A DNA stretch of 64,000 nucleotides from Flavobacterium araucananum (GCF_002222055.1 NZ_MUGS01000005.1:63319-127318), one strand, 5' to 3'. Numbered from the stretch's first letter, positions 34,385 through 44,352 are shown. Numbers and translations: made by a program. Notes: generated by a model from the sequence alone, not told the origin.

Positions 34385-36529
34385 ATGAAAAAAATAATTT
34401 TATTCTTGACCATGTGCCTAATGGCTTTTCCTGTAAGAGCTGATGAAGGAATGTGGTTTTTGATGTTTATCGAAAGACTGAACCATAGAGATATGGAGAA
34501 AATGGGCTTGCAACTTACAGCCGAAGAAATTTATAGCATTAACCACCATAGTTTAAAAGATGCAATCGTACAATTTAATGGAGGTTGTACTGCTGAAATT
34601 GTTTCTAAAAACGGATTAGTTTTAACCAATCACCACTGTGGTTATGATGCAATTGCGGAGCTTTCTACAGCAGAGCAAAACTATTTGAAAGATGGTTTCT
34701 GGGCAAAAGAGCAAAGCGCCGAGATGAAACCAAAATCATTATACGTTCGTTTCTTTGTTCGTATGGATGATGTTTCTAAAAGAATTTTATCTAAAGTAAA
34801 CGATAAAATGACCGAATCTGAAAGAAATAAAACCATTCAACAAGAAATTAGCCTAATTGAAAAAGAAAATAACGAAGGTGGAAAATATACGGTTTCTGTT
34901 CGTCCTTTTTTTCAGGGAAATGAGTATTACTACTTTGTTTACCAGGATTATACAGACGTTCGTTTAGTGGGTACACCACCAGAAAGTGTGGGGAAATTTG
35001 GTGGAGATACTGATAACTGGGAGTGGCCACGTCAAACCGGAGATTTCTCTATGTTTAGAGTATACGCAGATAAAGACGGAAATCCGGCAACTTACTCTAA
35101 AAACAATGTGCCGTTGCAACCAAAACATTACTTACCAGTAAGTATAAAAGGTGTAAAAGAGAATGATTTTGCAATGATTTTAGGGTATCCGGGTAGAACA
35201 AACCGTTGGATGCCAGCAGGTGGAATTGAGCAAAATATAAAATTTGCATATCCTGCCTGGGTTGAAGGTGCTAAAACCGGAATGGACCAAATGAAAAAAT
35301 ATATGGACAAAGATGCAACAGTTCGTTTGCAATATGCGTCTAAATATGCTTCGACAGCAAATTACTGGAAAAACCGTCAGGGAATGATCGATGCTTTGAC
35401 AAAAGCAGGAACAGTAGATGTTAAAACTGCACAAGAAGATAAGTTTTATGAATGGGCGACTAAACCTGCTAATAAAGAAAAATACGAAAATGTAATACCA
35501 ACGATTAATGATTATTACAGAGAAACGAATTTAAAAGCGACTCATGATAATTATCTAACACAACTTTTACGTACTTCAAGTTATGCAACAGGACCTGCAA
35601 ATTTAGGTAATGCACTAATTGCGTACTACAATGAAAATGATGCTAAAAAAGCAGAAATGTTGCCTAAAATCAATACTTTGATTGACAATATTTATGGTGA
35701 ATTCTATGCGCCGCTTGAAAAAGACGTATTAACAGCGCAATTAAATTTGTATGCTGCTAAAGCTGCTGAATATGGTTTGGCTCCACAAGTAGCTAAAATG
35801 AAATCAGAAAATAATGGCGATTTTACTTCAGATGTTGCAAAAGCAACCGAGATAAGTTATTTTACAACAAAAGAAAAAGTATTGGCATTTATGGCCAATC
35901 CAAAACCATTGGCAATTGTACACGATCCTTTGTATATTATCTCTAATGATTTGTTAACAAAATACCGTTCTAAAACAGATGATCAAACCAAAGCCGATGA
36001 AGGATTTGCAAGTGCTTACCGTAAACTGGTTGAAGGTTTAAGAGAATCAAAATTAAATACGATTCAATATCCGGATGCAAACTCTACATTAAGATTGACT
36101 TACGGAAAAGTTCGCGCTTTGCCAACAGACCCTCGTAATGATGCTAAAATAAACAATTATACAACCATGGAAAGTATGGTGAAAAAGTATAAAGCAGGCG
36201 ATCAGGAATTTGATTTACCAAAACGTTTATTAGAATTAAACAAAGCAAAAGATTACGGACAATATGCTGATAAAGCAGGTTATATGCCCGTAAATTTCTT
36301 GACAGATAACGATATTACAGGAGGTAACTCAGGTTCACCGGTTCTTAACGGAAAAGGCGAATTGATAGGTATTGCTTTTGATGGTAATATTGAGGCTATG
36401 GCCGGAGATGTTATTTTTGACCCTAAATTGCAAAGAACTATTAACGTAGATATTCGTTATGTACTTTGGATTATTGATAAATATGCAGGAGCTAAAAATA
36501 TTATTGATGAATTGACTATCGTAAAATAG
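34385..36529 (+). CDS. S46 family dipeptidyl peptidase (DPP7-like)
   Basis: The 714-residue protein has a signal peptide (cleavage near RAD, about residue 19). Catalytic elements of the family: TNHHCGYDAI with His83/His84, an Asp in the segment around GDTDNWEWPRQTGDFSMF, and Ser649 in GGNSGSPV. S46 enzymes remove dipeptides from oligopeptides in the periplasm and support amino-acid-based growth. The residue 18 positions after the Ser is Gly667; in P. gingivalis DPP7 the matching residue is Gly666 and in DPP11 it is Arg673. This predicts a DPP7-type preference for hydrophobic P1 residues over acidic ones. Confidence 0.92.
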   Translation: MKKIILFLTMCLMAFPVRADEGMWFLMFIERLNHRDMEKMGLQLTAEEIYSINHHSLKDAIVQFNGGCTAEIVSKNGLVLTNHHCGYDAIAELSTAEQNYLKDGFWAKEQSAEMKPKSLYVRFFVRMDDVSKRILSKVNDKMTESERNKTIQQEISLIEKENNEGGKYTVSVRPFFQGNEYYYFVYQDYTDVRLVGTPPESVGKFGGDTDNWEWPRQTGDFSMFRVYADKDGNPATYSKNNVPLQPKHYLPVSIKGVKENDFAMILGYPGRTNRWMPAGGIEQNIKFAYPAWVEGAKTGMDQMKKYMDKDATVRLQYASKYASTANYWKNRQGMIDALTKAGTVDVKTAQEDKFYEWATKPANKEKYENVIPTINDYYRETNLKATHDNYLTQLLRTSSYATGPANLGNALIAYYNENDAKKAEMLPKINTLIDNIYGEFYAPLEKDVLTAQLNLYAAKAAEYGLAPQVAKMKSENNGDFTSDVAKATEISYFTTKEKVLAFMANPKPLAIVHDPLYIISNDLLTKYRSKTDDQTKADEGFASAYRKLVEGLRESKLNTIQYPDANSTLRLTYGKVRALPTDPRNDAKINNYTTMESMVKKYKAGDQEFDLPKRLLELNKAKDYGQYADKAGYMPVNFLTDNDITGGNSGSPVLNGKGELIGIAFDGNIEAMAGDVIFDPKLQRTINVDIRYVLWIIDKYAGAKNIIDELTIVK

Positions 36530-36551
36530 TTCTTGACTTTTTATAAAAGCA

Positions 36552-36587
36552 GCAACCGCCTTGTTTAAAACAAGGCGGTTTTTTTTG
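36552..36587 (+). terminator. Terminator of the S46 peptidase gene
   Basis: aaccgccttgtt (36554-36565) / aacaaggcggtt (36569-36580), a GC-rich 12-bp stem with a tight loop and a run of eight T. Confidence 0.9.
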
Positions 36588-36646
36588 ATCATTAATTTAT
36601 CTCTAAAAACCAAATGATACATTTTATATTTCCTTATTTTTGAAAC

Positions 36647-37333
36647 ATGAAAAAGCTACTTCTCTTTTTTTTATTTGTACCAATTTGTATTTGGTCACAA
36701 TCGAATTTTGAAAAAGGAGAAAAGTTGTTTCATGCAAAAAAATACGATGAAGCACAAGTTGTTTTTGAAGGAGTCTTGAAAAGCAAACCTTTAGATATAA
36801 AAACAATTGAATACTTAGGAGAGATAGCTGCAGTTCATAAATCATGGGTAAAAGGAGCAGATTATTTTAAAAAACTGAAAGAATTAAAACCTACAGAAGC
36901 CGATTATTTCTATAAATATGGCGGTTGTCTGGCAATGCGGGCAATGGAAGTAAATAAGCTAAAAGCTTTTACGATGGTTGATGATATGAAACAGGCATTT
37001 GAAAAAGCAATTGCCCTAAATCCAAAACACGTTCCTGCCAGATGGGCTTTGATAGAAATATATTTGTTGTTGCCGGGAATTTTAGGAGGAAGTGAGTCCA
37101 AAGCAATCTCATATTCGAATGAATTAGCACAGTTTTCTCCTGTAGACGGATATTTATCGAGAGGAAGAATAGACGAATATTTTAAAAGATATACAGCCGC
37201 AGAGAAAAATTATATAAGAGCAAATGAAATTGGCAAATCAAAAGTCACATTTCAAAAATTATATAATTTATATTTGAACAAATTAAAAGACCCTAAAAAA
37301 GCTAGGGAATTGAAACAAAAGTTTGAGTCATAA
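36647..37333 (+). CDS. Secreted TPR-repeat protein
   Basis: The 228-residue protein has a signal peptide ending IWSQ (residue 18) and then TPR-like helices: FEKGEKLFHAKKYDEAQVVFEGVLKSKP (about 21-48), YLGEIAAVHKSWVKGADYFKKLKELKP, FEKAIALNPKHVPARWALIEIYL and a C-terminal pair. It is a periplasmic scaffold of unknown partner. TATTTTTG, an exact -7 box, lies only four bases before the start codon, so the transcript may be leaderless; no TTG at the usual distance is found. Confidence 0.75.
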   Translation: MKKLLLFFLFVPICIWSQSNFEKGEKLFHAKKYDEAQVVFEGVLKSKPLDIKTIEYLGEIAAVHKSWVKGADYFKKLKELKPTEADYFYKYGGCLAMRAMEVNKLKAFTMVDDMKQAFEKAIALNPKHVPARWALIEIYLLLPGILGGSESKAISYSNELAQFSPVDGYLSRGRIDEYFKRYTAAEKNYIRANEIGKSKVTFQKLYNLYLNKLKDPKKARELKQKFES

Positions 37334-37353
37334 TAATCAAATCTCAATCTCAA

Positions 37354-37369
37354 TCCCGAAGCTTCGGGA
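37354..37369. repeat. 16-bp palindrome tcccgaagcttcggga
   Basis: A perfect palindrome in the TPR-mpl spacer. It is the same general CCCGA...TCGGG form as tcccgatagctatcggga at 5541-5558. Confidence 0.55.
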
Positions 37370-37424
37370 CGGGATAAATTCTAAGTAACGATTAGAATTT
37401 GGAACTTAATAATTGGAATTTTAA

Positions 37425-38780
37425 ATGAAAACACATTTCATCGCCATTGGCGGAAGTGCCATGCACAATCTTGCATTAGCATTGCATAACAAGGGATATC
37501 AGGTTACAGGTAGTGATGATGCTATTTTTGAACCATCAAAATCGAGATTAGAAAAAAAAGGAATCTTGCCTGCCGAATTAGGTTGGTTTCCTGAAAAGAT
37601 CACGGCTGATATTGATGCTATAATTTTAGGAATGCATGCAAAAGCTGATAATCCCGAATTGCTAAAAGCACAAGAATTGGGGCTGAAAATTTATTCATAT
37701 CCAGAGTTTCTATATGAGCAATCTAAAAATAAAACTCGTGTTGTAATTGGAGGTTCTCATGGTAAAACAACCATTACTTCGATGATTTTGCATGTGATGC
37801 ATTATCATAATATTGAAGTAGATTATATGGTTGGTGCACAATTGGAAGGTTTTGACACGATGGTGCATCTTACCGAAGAAAACGATTTTGTGGTTCTGGA
37901 AGGCGACGAATACTTATCATCTCCTATAGACAGACGTCCAAAATTTCATTTATACCAACCCAATATAGCTTTGATTTCTGGAATTGCCTGGGATCATATC
38001 AATGTTTTTCCAACGTATGAAAATTATGTGGAGCAATTTGAGATTTTTATTGCTAAAATTACCAATGGCGGAATTTTGGTTTATAACGAAGATGATGCCG
38101 AAGTAAAACGTGTTGCCGAAGCAGCGACAAATCCAATCCGTAAATTAGCATATACCACTCCCAAATATACGGTTAATGATGGTGTAACCCTATTAGAAAC
38201 TCCTGAAGGCGATATGCCAATAGAAGTTTTTGGAGCACATAATTTAAATAATCTTGCAGGTGCCAAATGGATTTGCCAAAATATGGGAGTTGACGAAGCT
38301 GATTTTTATGAAGCCATTGCCAGTTTTAAAGGAGCATCGAAACGATTAGAGAAAATTGCCGAAGGAAAAGGGAAAGTAGCCTACAAAGATTTTGCACATT
38401 CGCCAAGTAAAGTGGCCGCGACTACCAAAGCAGTAAAAGAACAATATCCAAACCGCACTCTTGTAGCGTGTCTGGAATTGCATACTTACAGTAGTTTGAA
38501 TGCTGAATTTCTAAAAGAATATGAAGGAGCATTAGAATATGCAGATGTCGCAGTTGTTTTTTATTCGCCGGATGCTGTAAAAATAAAGCAACTCGAAGAA
38601 GTTACCTACGATCAAATTGCAAGTTCTTTTAATCGTAAAGATTTAATTATTTACACAAACCCTACAGAATTCAAGGAATATTTGTTCCATTTAAATCTTG
38701 ACAACTCAGCGTTATTGTTGATGAGTTCAGGAAATTACGGAGGACTTAATTTTGATGATGTAAAAGGATTGATTAATTAG
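37425..38780 (+). CDS. mpl: UDP-N-acetylmuramate:L-alanyl-gamma-D-glutamyl-meso-diaminopimelate ligase
   Basis: This 451-residue Mur ligase recycles cell-wall tripeptide by joining it to UDP-MurNAc. The ATP loop GGSHGKTT is at residues 109-116, the N-terminal fold starts HFIAIGGSAMHNLAL, and the Mpl-specific middle and C-terminal domains (AHSPSKVAATTKA, LLMSSGNYGG) are present. The best alternative, MurC, is excluded by the N-terminal signature and by this C-terminal sequence. Terminator directly behind. Confidence 0.93.
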   Translation: MKTHFIAIGGSAMHNLALALHNKGYQVTGSDDAIFEPSKSRLEKKGILPAELGWFPEKITADIDAIILGMHAKADNPELLKAQELGLKIYSYPEFLYEQSKNKTRVVIGGSHGKTTITSMILHVMHYHNIEVDYMVGAQLEGFDTMVHLTEENDFVVLEGDEYLSSPIDRRPKFHLYQPNIALISGIAWDHINVFPTYENYVEQFEIFIAKITNGGILVYNEDDAEVKRVAEAATNPIRKLAYTTPKYTVNDGVTLLETPEGDMPIEVFGAHNLNNLAGAKWICQNMGVDEADFYEAIASFKGASKRLEKIAEGKGKVAYKDFAHSPSKVAATTKAVKEQYPNRTLVACLELHTYSSLNAEFLKEYEGALEYADVAVVFYSPDAVKIKQLEEVTYDQIASSFNRKDLIIYTNPTEFKEYLFHLNLDNSALLLMSSGNYGGLNFDDVKGLIN

Positions 38781-38807
38781 ACAATCAGTCAATTTTGATA
38801 ATGATAT

Positions 38808-38845
38808 AATGTGCCAATTACAAACTGTAATTGGCACATTTTTTA
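38808..38845 (+). terminator. Terminator of mpl
   Basis: tgtgccaattaca (38810-38822) / tgtaattggcaca (38826-38838), a 13-bp stem with a 3-nt loop, followed by TTTTTT. Confidence 0.88.
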
Positions 38846-38983
38846 ATTGGTCCTTTTATATAGCTTTTATTTAGTGTTGAAGTAGTAAATCTTTATAATT
38901 TTAATTAATTTGAAAATAGCAATCATTTTTTATGAATGATTTTTCTTATTTTTAAATACCTTAGCCTTTTAGACTATACCAAA

Positions 38984-40135
38984 ATGGATTCAAAAATAAA
39001 AGTTGTAAGAACAACAAGCGAAAACCCGGATTTTATATCCCTGATTACAATATTTGATACCTTTTTGTGGGAGCGTTATCCCGAACTCAAAAAGGAGTAT
39101 TGGGGCAATAATTTGATAGAATTTAATGCCAATGTGATTCTTATTTATTTAGACGGTAAAGCTGTTGCAAGCGGCTGTTTTAAAAAATATAATGAGAATA
39201 CGGTAGAACTAAAACGAATGTTTGTTTTGCCTGAGGCAAGAGGTTTGGGTTTGGCTCAAAAAGTGATAAGAGAGCTTGAAAAAAAAGCAAAAAATCAAGG
39301 TTATCAAATCATGATTTTAGAAACCCTTTATAAACAAACGGAAGCTATAAGCTTGTACCAAAAAGTAGGTTTTGAAATTGTCGAAAATTACGAACCTTAT
39401 GTTGGCTTGTCGAACAGTATCTGTATGAGTAGACGAATAAATTTAAAAAAAAAGACTTTTTCCATTAAAAATTGGTCCGAAGATGATCGCCCTCGTGAGA
39501 AGTTATTGCTAAAAGGTATTGATGCTTTGAGTGATGCTGAATTGATCGCTATTTTAATTGGTTCGGGAAGCCGAAGTGAATCTGCAGTAGATTTAAGTAA
39601 ACGTATTTTAGCAAAAGCAGAAAATTTAAATGCATTAGGAAAAATGTCACTTCCTCAACTAATGCAGTTTGAAGGAATTGGAGAAGCTAAGGCTATTTCG
39701 ATTGTTGCTGCTTTAGAATTAGGCAGGAGACAAAGGAGTGAGGAAACCTTAAAATTTAAAAATAAAGTAACCTCCAGCAAAGTTATTTTTGAAATAATGC
39801 GACCTATTATAGGTGAGCTCCCTCATGAGGAATTTTGGGTGTTTTTTCTGAATAATACGAATAAGATAATTTCTAAGGTTCAACTAAGTAAAGGGGGAAT
39901 AACTGCTACAATTGTAGATGTAAGGTTGGTTTTTAAGTTTGCACTCGAAACAAGAGCTACAAGCTTGATTTTGTGCCACAATCATCCGTCAGGGAATCTG
40001 GAGCCAAGTCATGCTGATAAAGAAATTACTAAGAAATTAAAACTAGCAGGAGATATGTTAGATGTTAAAGTTTTAGATCATTTGATTATTACTGAAACAA
40101 AATATTATAGTTTTGTAGATGAAGGAATTTTTTAG
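38984..40135 (+). CDS. GNAT acetyltransferase fused to RadC DNA-repair-type protein
   Basis: One 384-residue reading frame joins two full domains. Residues 1 to about 147 are a GNAT acetyltransferase (RMFVLPEARGLGLAQKVI carries the acetyl-CoA loop; LYQKVGFEIVENY is the usual C-terminal motif). From about residue 155 there is a RadC protein: DDRPREKLLLKGIDALSDAELIAILIGSG, a helix-hairpin-helix around FEGIGEAKA, and the JAMM metal motif HNHPSGNLEPSHAD. An ATG at codon 148 (CMSRRIN) could have been the original radC start. I start at the methionine of MDSKIKV; the upstream extension is low-complexity. RadC's role is uncertain. It is followed three bases later by a YjjG-type gene. Confidence 0.85.
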   Translation: MDSKIKVVRTTSENPDFISLITIFDTFLWERYPELKKEYWGNNLIEFNANVILIYLDGKAVASGCFKKYNENTVELKRMFVLPEARGLGLAQKVIRELEKKAKNQGYQIMILETLYKQTEAISLYQKVGFEIVENYEPYVGLSNSICMSRRINLKKKTFSIKNWSEDDRPREKLLLKGIDALSDAELIAILIGSGSRSESAVDLSKRILAKAENLNALGKMSLPQLMQFEGIGEAKAISIVAALELGRRQRSEETLKFKNKVTSSKVIFEIMRPIIGELPHEEFWVFFLNNTNKIISKVQLSKGGITATIVDVRLVFKFALETRATSLILCHNHPSGNLEPSHADKEITKKLKLAGDMLDVKVLDHLIITETKYYSFVDEGIF

Positions 40136-40138
40136 GAT

Positions 40139-40825
40139 ATGAAGACCACTATTACCGATGTTTTTTTTGACTTAGATCATACACTTTGGGATTTTGATAA
40201 AAACTCAGAGATGGCTTTTAATCGAATTTTTAAGAGTAGATTTCCCGAAATCAAAATTCAGGATTTTATAACCCACTACGTTCCAATAAATCAGGAATGC
40301 TGGAAGCTGTATCAAAACGATAAAATAACACATATAGAGTTGCGTTACAATAGATTAAAGTTTTCATTTGACGCTTTAAATATTGAAATTTCTGATGAAG
40401 ATATTAACGATATTGCAAATGATTATATCGATTTTCTAACCGATAATAATCATCTCTTCGATGGCGCAATTGAAGTTTTGGAATATTTGAAACCTAAGTA
40501 TAAACTACATATCATTACAAATGGTTTTGCAAACGTACAGGATAAAAAAATAAATAATGCGGCACTTTCAGGTTATTTTAATACAATAACAAATTCTGAG
40601 CTGGCAGGTGTAAAAAAGCCAAATAGTATTATCTTTGATTATGCCCTAAAAGCAGCCAAAACTTCTAAAACCAATAGCATAATGATTGGCGATTGTCTTG
40701 ATGCGGATGTCAACGGTGCATTGAATGCAGGTTTGGATGCTATTTTCTTTAATGAGAAAAAAATTCAGGCTCCTGAAAATATTAAACAAATAAATCATTT
40801 ACTAGAACTTAAAAAATATTTATAA
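40139..40825 (+). CDS. YjjG-family noncanonical pyrimidine nucleotidase (HAD)
   Basis: The 228-residue HAD hydrolase has motif I DLDHTLWDFDKN (starting about residue 12), the helical cap, motif II in IITNGFANVQ, motif III Lys in GVKKPN and motif IV GDCLDADVNGA. YjjG-type enzymes dephosphorylate noncanonical pyrimidine nucleotides and limit their incorporation into DNA. The gene starts three bases after the GNAT-RadC stop codon and is probably co-transcribed with it. Confidence 0.88.
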   Translation: MKTTITDVFFDLDHTLWDFDKNSEMAFNRIFKSRFPEIKIQDFITHYVPINQECWKLYQNDKITHIELRYNRLKFSFDALNIEISDEDINDIANDYIDFLTDNNHLFDGAIEVLEYLKPKYKLHIITNGFANVQDKKINNAALSGYFNTITNSELAGVKKPNSIIFDYALKAAKTSKTNSIMIGDCLDADVNGALNAGLDAIFFNEKKIQAPENIKQINHLLELKKYL

Positions 40826-40827
40826 TT

Positions 40828-41571
40828 ATGAGAATTAAATTTTTGTTGGTTGCACTTCTTATTTCAGTTATCGGATTTTCGCAAACTGTTAATGATTACA
40901 AAGCAGTTATTGTACCGTTAAAATATGATTTTCTAAAATCAGAAAATCAATATAGAATGTCTACAATGACCAAGGCAAATTTAAATAAAGCCGGTTTTCA
41001 GGCTTTTTATGGTAACGAAGAACTTCCTGCAGGTTTTGGTGATCGCTGTGATCTTTTGTATATTGATGTAAAAAAAGACAATGGTTTTTTGATTACTAAA
41101 CTTTACATAGAATTTAAAGATTGTTATGGTAAAGCAATCTACACATCAGAAACAGGTAAAAGCAAAGAAAAAGATTATGAAGCTGCTTATAGAGAATGTC
41201 TTGATCTTGCATTTGTTTCTGTAAATACTTTACGTTATAAATACAATGGCAAAAGTGTTGCTTCTACAAGAGCCGTAACAAACTCGATTCCTGCAACATC
41301 AGTAGTTGCAGCTACAACTGCTGTCTCGGCTCCGGTTGCAGACATGCAAGACCCTAATTTATTATATGCTCAACCAACAGAAAATGGATATCAATTAATT
41401 GATAAAACGCCAAAGGTGGTTATGAAGTTGCTAAAAACATCTCGTCCGGATTCTTTTATAGCTATAAAAGATGGAGTTCAGGGATCATTGAATGCAAAAG
41501 ACAATCAATGGTTTTTTGAATACTATAATAATGACCAATTAGTTTCTGAAAAAGTTTCAGTAAAGTTCTAA
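40828..41571 (+). CDS. Hypothetical exported protein
   Basis: This 247-residue protein has a signal peptide ending FSQ (about residue 19). The mature part has mixed alpha/beta character, an alanine/threonine/valine-rich linker (about 148-172) and no domain that I recognise. It starts two bases after the YjjG-type gene, so it is the third gene of the compact unit. It may be periplasmic or an outer-membrane-associated lipocalin-like protein; this is a guess from composition only. Confidence 0.6.
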   Translation: MRIKFLLVALLISVIGFSQTVNDYKAVIVPLKYDFLKSENQYRMSTMTKANLNKAGFQAFYGNEELPAGFGDRCDLLYIDVKKDNGFLITKLYIEFKDCYGKAIYTSETGKSKEKDYEAAYRECLDLAFVSVNTLRYKYNGKSVASTRAVTNSIPATSVVAATTAVSAPVADMQDPNLLYAQPTENGYQLIDKTPKVVMKLLKTSRPDSFIAIKDGVQGSLNAKDNQWFFEYYNNDQLVSEKVSVKF

Positions 41572-41586
41572 ATATAAAATACGGTT

Positions 41587-42864
41587 TTAATAACCATATT
41601 TATCTTTCCAACGGTTCTTTAAAAATTCGCGGTTGCTGTTCTCTCGGGAATTGCTACCCGGATTATAAAGAACCGTTTCTTTTATGGCATCCGGCAAAAA
41701 CTCCTGCTCTGCAAAATTATTAGCATAATCGTGCGAATATTTATAATCATCGCCGTAGCCCAGTTCTTTCATAAGCTTGGTTGGTGCATTTCTTAAATGA
41801 ATGGGAACCGGTAAATCTCCCATTTGTTTTACTAATTGTTGCGCGTTTCCAATGGCCATATAAGACGCGTTACTTTTAGGCGAAGTTGCCAGATAGATGG
41901 CGCATTGACTAAGTATAATTCGACTTTCAGGATATCCAATAGTAGTTACCGCCTGAAACGTGTTATTTGCCATTATAAAAGCTGTAGGATTTGCGTTTCC
42001 GATATCTTCGCTGGATAAAATAAGCATCCTTCGGGCAATAAATTTTACATCTTCACCACCTTCGATCATTCTTGCCAGCCAATAAACGGCGCCGTTTGGA
42101 TCACTGCCACGAATAGATTTTATAAATGCCGATACAATATCATAATGTTGTTCGCCACTTTTGTCATACAAAACAGTATTTTGCTGAACCAATGCAAAAA
42201 CACGATCATTAGTTATAATTATTTCATCGCCTGACGAAGCATTAACAACAAGTTCAAAAATGTTCAATAGTTTTCGACCGTCTCCACCGGAAAGTCGTAG
42301 TAATGCTTCCGTTTCTTTTAGCATAATGGTTTTTGATGCTAAATAAGTATCTGTTTTCATGGCACGATGTAACAAAGCTTCCAGATCTGCTTTTGTAAAA
42401 GCATTTAGAATATAAACCTGGCAACGTGACAATAATGCAGGAATTACTTCAAAGCTCGGATTTTCGGTTGTAGCACCAATAAGTGTAATCCAGCCTTTCT
42501 CGACTGCTGCCAACAGCGAATCTTGTTGCGATTTACTGAAACGGTGAATCTCATCAATAAATAAAATAGGATTTTTAGCCGTAAATAAGCCACCACTTTG
42601 TTTTGCTTTTTCAATTACATCACGAATGTCTTTTACACCTGAATTTATGGCACTCAAGATATAAAAAGGGCGTTTTGATTCCTGAGCAATAATTTGTGCC
42701 AGAGTTGTTTTTCCTGTTCCCGGAGGTCCCCAGAATATCAGCGAAGGAATAATTCCTTTCGAAATTTGTTGTGTCAACGAACCATTGGGACCAACCAAAT
42801 GGCTCTGACTGATATAATCTTCTAATTGTTGTGGGCGAATACGCTCGGCTAAAGGTGCTTCCAT
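41587..42864 (-). CDS. rarA: Replication-associated recombination protein A (RarA/MgsA)
   Basis: This 425-residue AAA+ ATPase has Walker [10 protein letters not shown] (residues 46-54), Walker [10 protein letters not shown] (about 101-109), sensor 1 GATTENPSF and a C-terminal MgsA domain (from about residue 245). It acts at stalled replication forks. It converges on the upstream hypothetical gene with a gap of only 15 bases, whose weak hairpin may end both. Confidence 0.93.
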   Translation of the reverse strand: MEAPLAERIRPQQLEDYISQSHLVGPNGSLTQQISKGIIPSLIFWGPPGTGKTTLAQIIAQESKRPFYILSAINSGVKDIRDVIEKAKQSGGLFTAKNPILFIDEIHRFSKSQQDSLLAAVEKGWITLIGATTENPSFEVIPALLSRCQVYILNAFTKADLEALLHRAMKTDTYLASKTIMLKETEALLRLSGGDGRKLLNIFELVVNASSGDEIIITNDRVFALVQQNTVLYDKSGEQHYDIVSAFIKSIRGSDPNGAVYWLARMIEGGEDVKFIARRMLILSSEDIGNANPTAFIMANNTFQAVTTIGYPESRIILSQCAIYLATSPKSNASYMAIGNAQQLVKQMGDLPVPIHLRNAPTKLMKELGYGDDYKYSHDYANNFAEQEFLPDAIKETVLYNPGSNSRENSNREFLKNRWKDKYGY

Positions 42865-43016
42865 TTTGTAAAATTACTATTTTCAATTTTAATTTTATGG
42901 ATTTAAAGGGTTACAAATCATAACAAAGGATATAAACGCTTTAGCTGACAAATTATCAGTAAATTTTAATTGGATAGTTTTTTGATATTGTCTCCATAAC
43001 TTTATTTACAAAAACG

Positions 43017-43781
43017 ATGAATGATAACCACTTTAAATTTTCGACAGCCGTTGTAGGTCTTCCGGTTTTTTTTGTTCTTTTTTTGTGGATTGTCTATTGG
43101 GTCCAAATTCGATTCGATTTTGATTTTTACCAACACAGTATATATCCTCGCGATCTTTCTGGTTTACAAGGTGTTTTGTTTAGTCCTTTCATTCATGAAA
43201 ACTTAGATCATTTGTACAATAACTCCATTCCGCTTTTGGTATTGTTAGCAGCTTTGCAGTTTTTTTATCCTAAATATTCATTCGCTGTAATTAGTTTCGG
43301 AATTTTATTTTCAGGTCTGATAACCTGGGTTATTGGTCGTGAAAATTATCATATTGGTGCTAGTGGACTTATTTATGTTTTGGTAAGTTTTATTTTCTTT
43401 AAGGGCATTCAAACCAGGTATTATCGCTTAGTGGCACTTTCTTTATCGGTAATTTTGCTGTATGGCGGAATGATCTGGTATGTGTTTCCGGATGTAGATA
43501 AAACCATTTCGTGGGAAGGACATCTTGCTGGCTTTATAACAGGATTTACAATGTCTTTATTTTATAAAACACCAGAATATGCAAAACCTATTGTGTACGA
43601 TTGGCAGAAGCCCGATTTTAATCCGGAAGATGATGCCTTTATGAAACATTTTGACGAAAATGGAAATTTTGTAAATACGGAAGTTCCTGAAGAGGATCCG
43701 GAAGTGTTTTCTAATTATTATAATTCAAACTTTTTAGTTTCTTATACTGTAACAAGATCAGAATCAGAGAGTAAAATATAA
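43017..43781 (+). CDS. Rhomboid family intramembrane serine protease
   Basis: A 254-residue polytopic protein with about six membrane segments. Catalytic Ser117 lies in GASG (115-118), the His in WEGHLAG is His169, and the HENLDHLYNN block (60-69) supplies the conserved His and Asn of the oxyanion site. A 70-residue acidic cytoplasmic tail follows. Rhomboids cleave transmembrane proteins near the membrane surface. Substrate unknown. Confidence 0.9.
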   Translation: MNDNHFKFSTAVVGLPVFFVLFLWIVYWVQIRFDFDFYQHSIYPRDLSGLQGVLFSPFIHENLDHLYNNSIPLLVLLAALQFFYPKYSFAVISFGILFSGLITWVIGRENYHIGASGLIYVLVSFIFFKGIQTRYYRLVALSLSVILLYGGMIWYVFPDVDKTISWEGHLAGFITGFTMSLFYKTPEYAKPIVYDWQKPDFNPEDDAFMKHFDENGNFVNTEVPEEDPEVFSNYYNSNFLVSYTVTRSESESKI

Positions 43782-43792
43782 AGCAGTGCTAT

Positions 43793-43819
43793 TTGCATTG
43801 ATTTAAAATCGTATTTTTG
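43793..43819 (+). promoter_or_regulatory. Possible promoter of the following exported-protein gene
   Basis: TTG (43793-43795), 16 bases, TATTTTTG (43812-43819). The -7 box is exact and the spacing is short of the usual 19-21. The start codon is 29 bases downstream. Confidence 0.45.
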
Positions 43820-43848
43820 TTAGTACTCTAATTTTAATGTAATAGGTT

Positions 43849-44271
43849 ATGAGAAAGATATACTTTGTGCTTGTCGTTTTATTAGTCTTATTAAGTTCAG
43901 TACTAAGAGCGCAATGCAAGATAAAGAACAGAGTTCTTGCAGATGGTACGATGATGTATTATTTTGATCCTGCCGATTTTTATGTTACAAAATCAAAATC
44001 ATTAAAAATTAATATCGTAACAGACAAGGAGCATTATTTTATTGCCTTACAGCCAACGCCATTTCCAGCTAAAAAAGAAGGTAAAAAGATCAAAGATGAT
44101 TTAATTATTCATTTGGCAAACAGTAAACAATATAAGTTGGCTCATTACGATACCCAATACAGACATAATGATTCGATCATGGAAGTTTTGTATTTAATGG
44201 ATGAAAAAGATATTGATGATTTTTCTAAATTTGAAGCAACAGTAGCCGAAATAAATATGCAGGGAAAGTGA
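43849..44271 (+). CDS. Hypothetical exported protein
   Basis: The 140-residue protein has a signal peptide ending RAQ (about residue 22) and a single mature domain rich in strands and lysine. I recognise no family. It follows the rhomboid gene by 67 bases with its own possible promoter and is likely periplasmic or outer-membrane associated. Confidence 0.65.
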   Translation: MRKIYFVLVVLLVLLSSVLRAQCKIKNRVLADGTMMYYFDPADFYVTKSKSLKINIVTDKEHYFIALQPTPFPAKKEGKKIKDDLIIHLANSKQYKLAHYDTQYRHNDSIMEVLYLMDEKDIDDFSKFEATVAEINMQGK

Positions 44272-44352
44272 GTTTGTTCGCGATTATACTTTTAAGCTGC
44301 ATAAAGATGCTATAATGGAACAGTTGAATTGTTTTTTAAAAAAAGAGAACAA

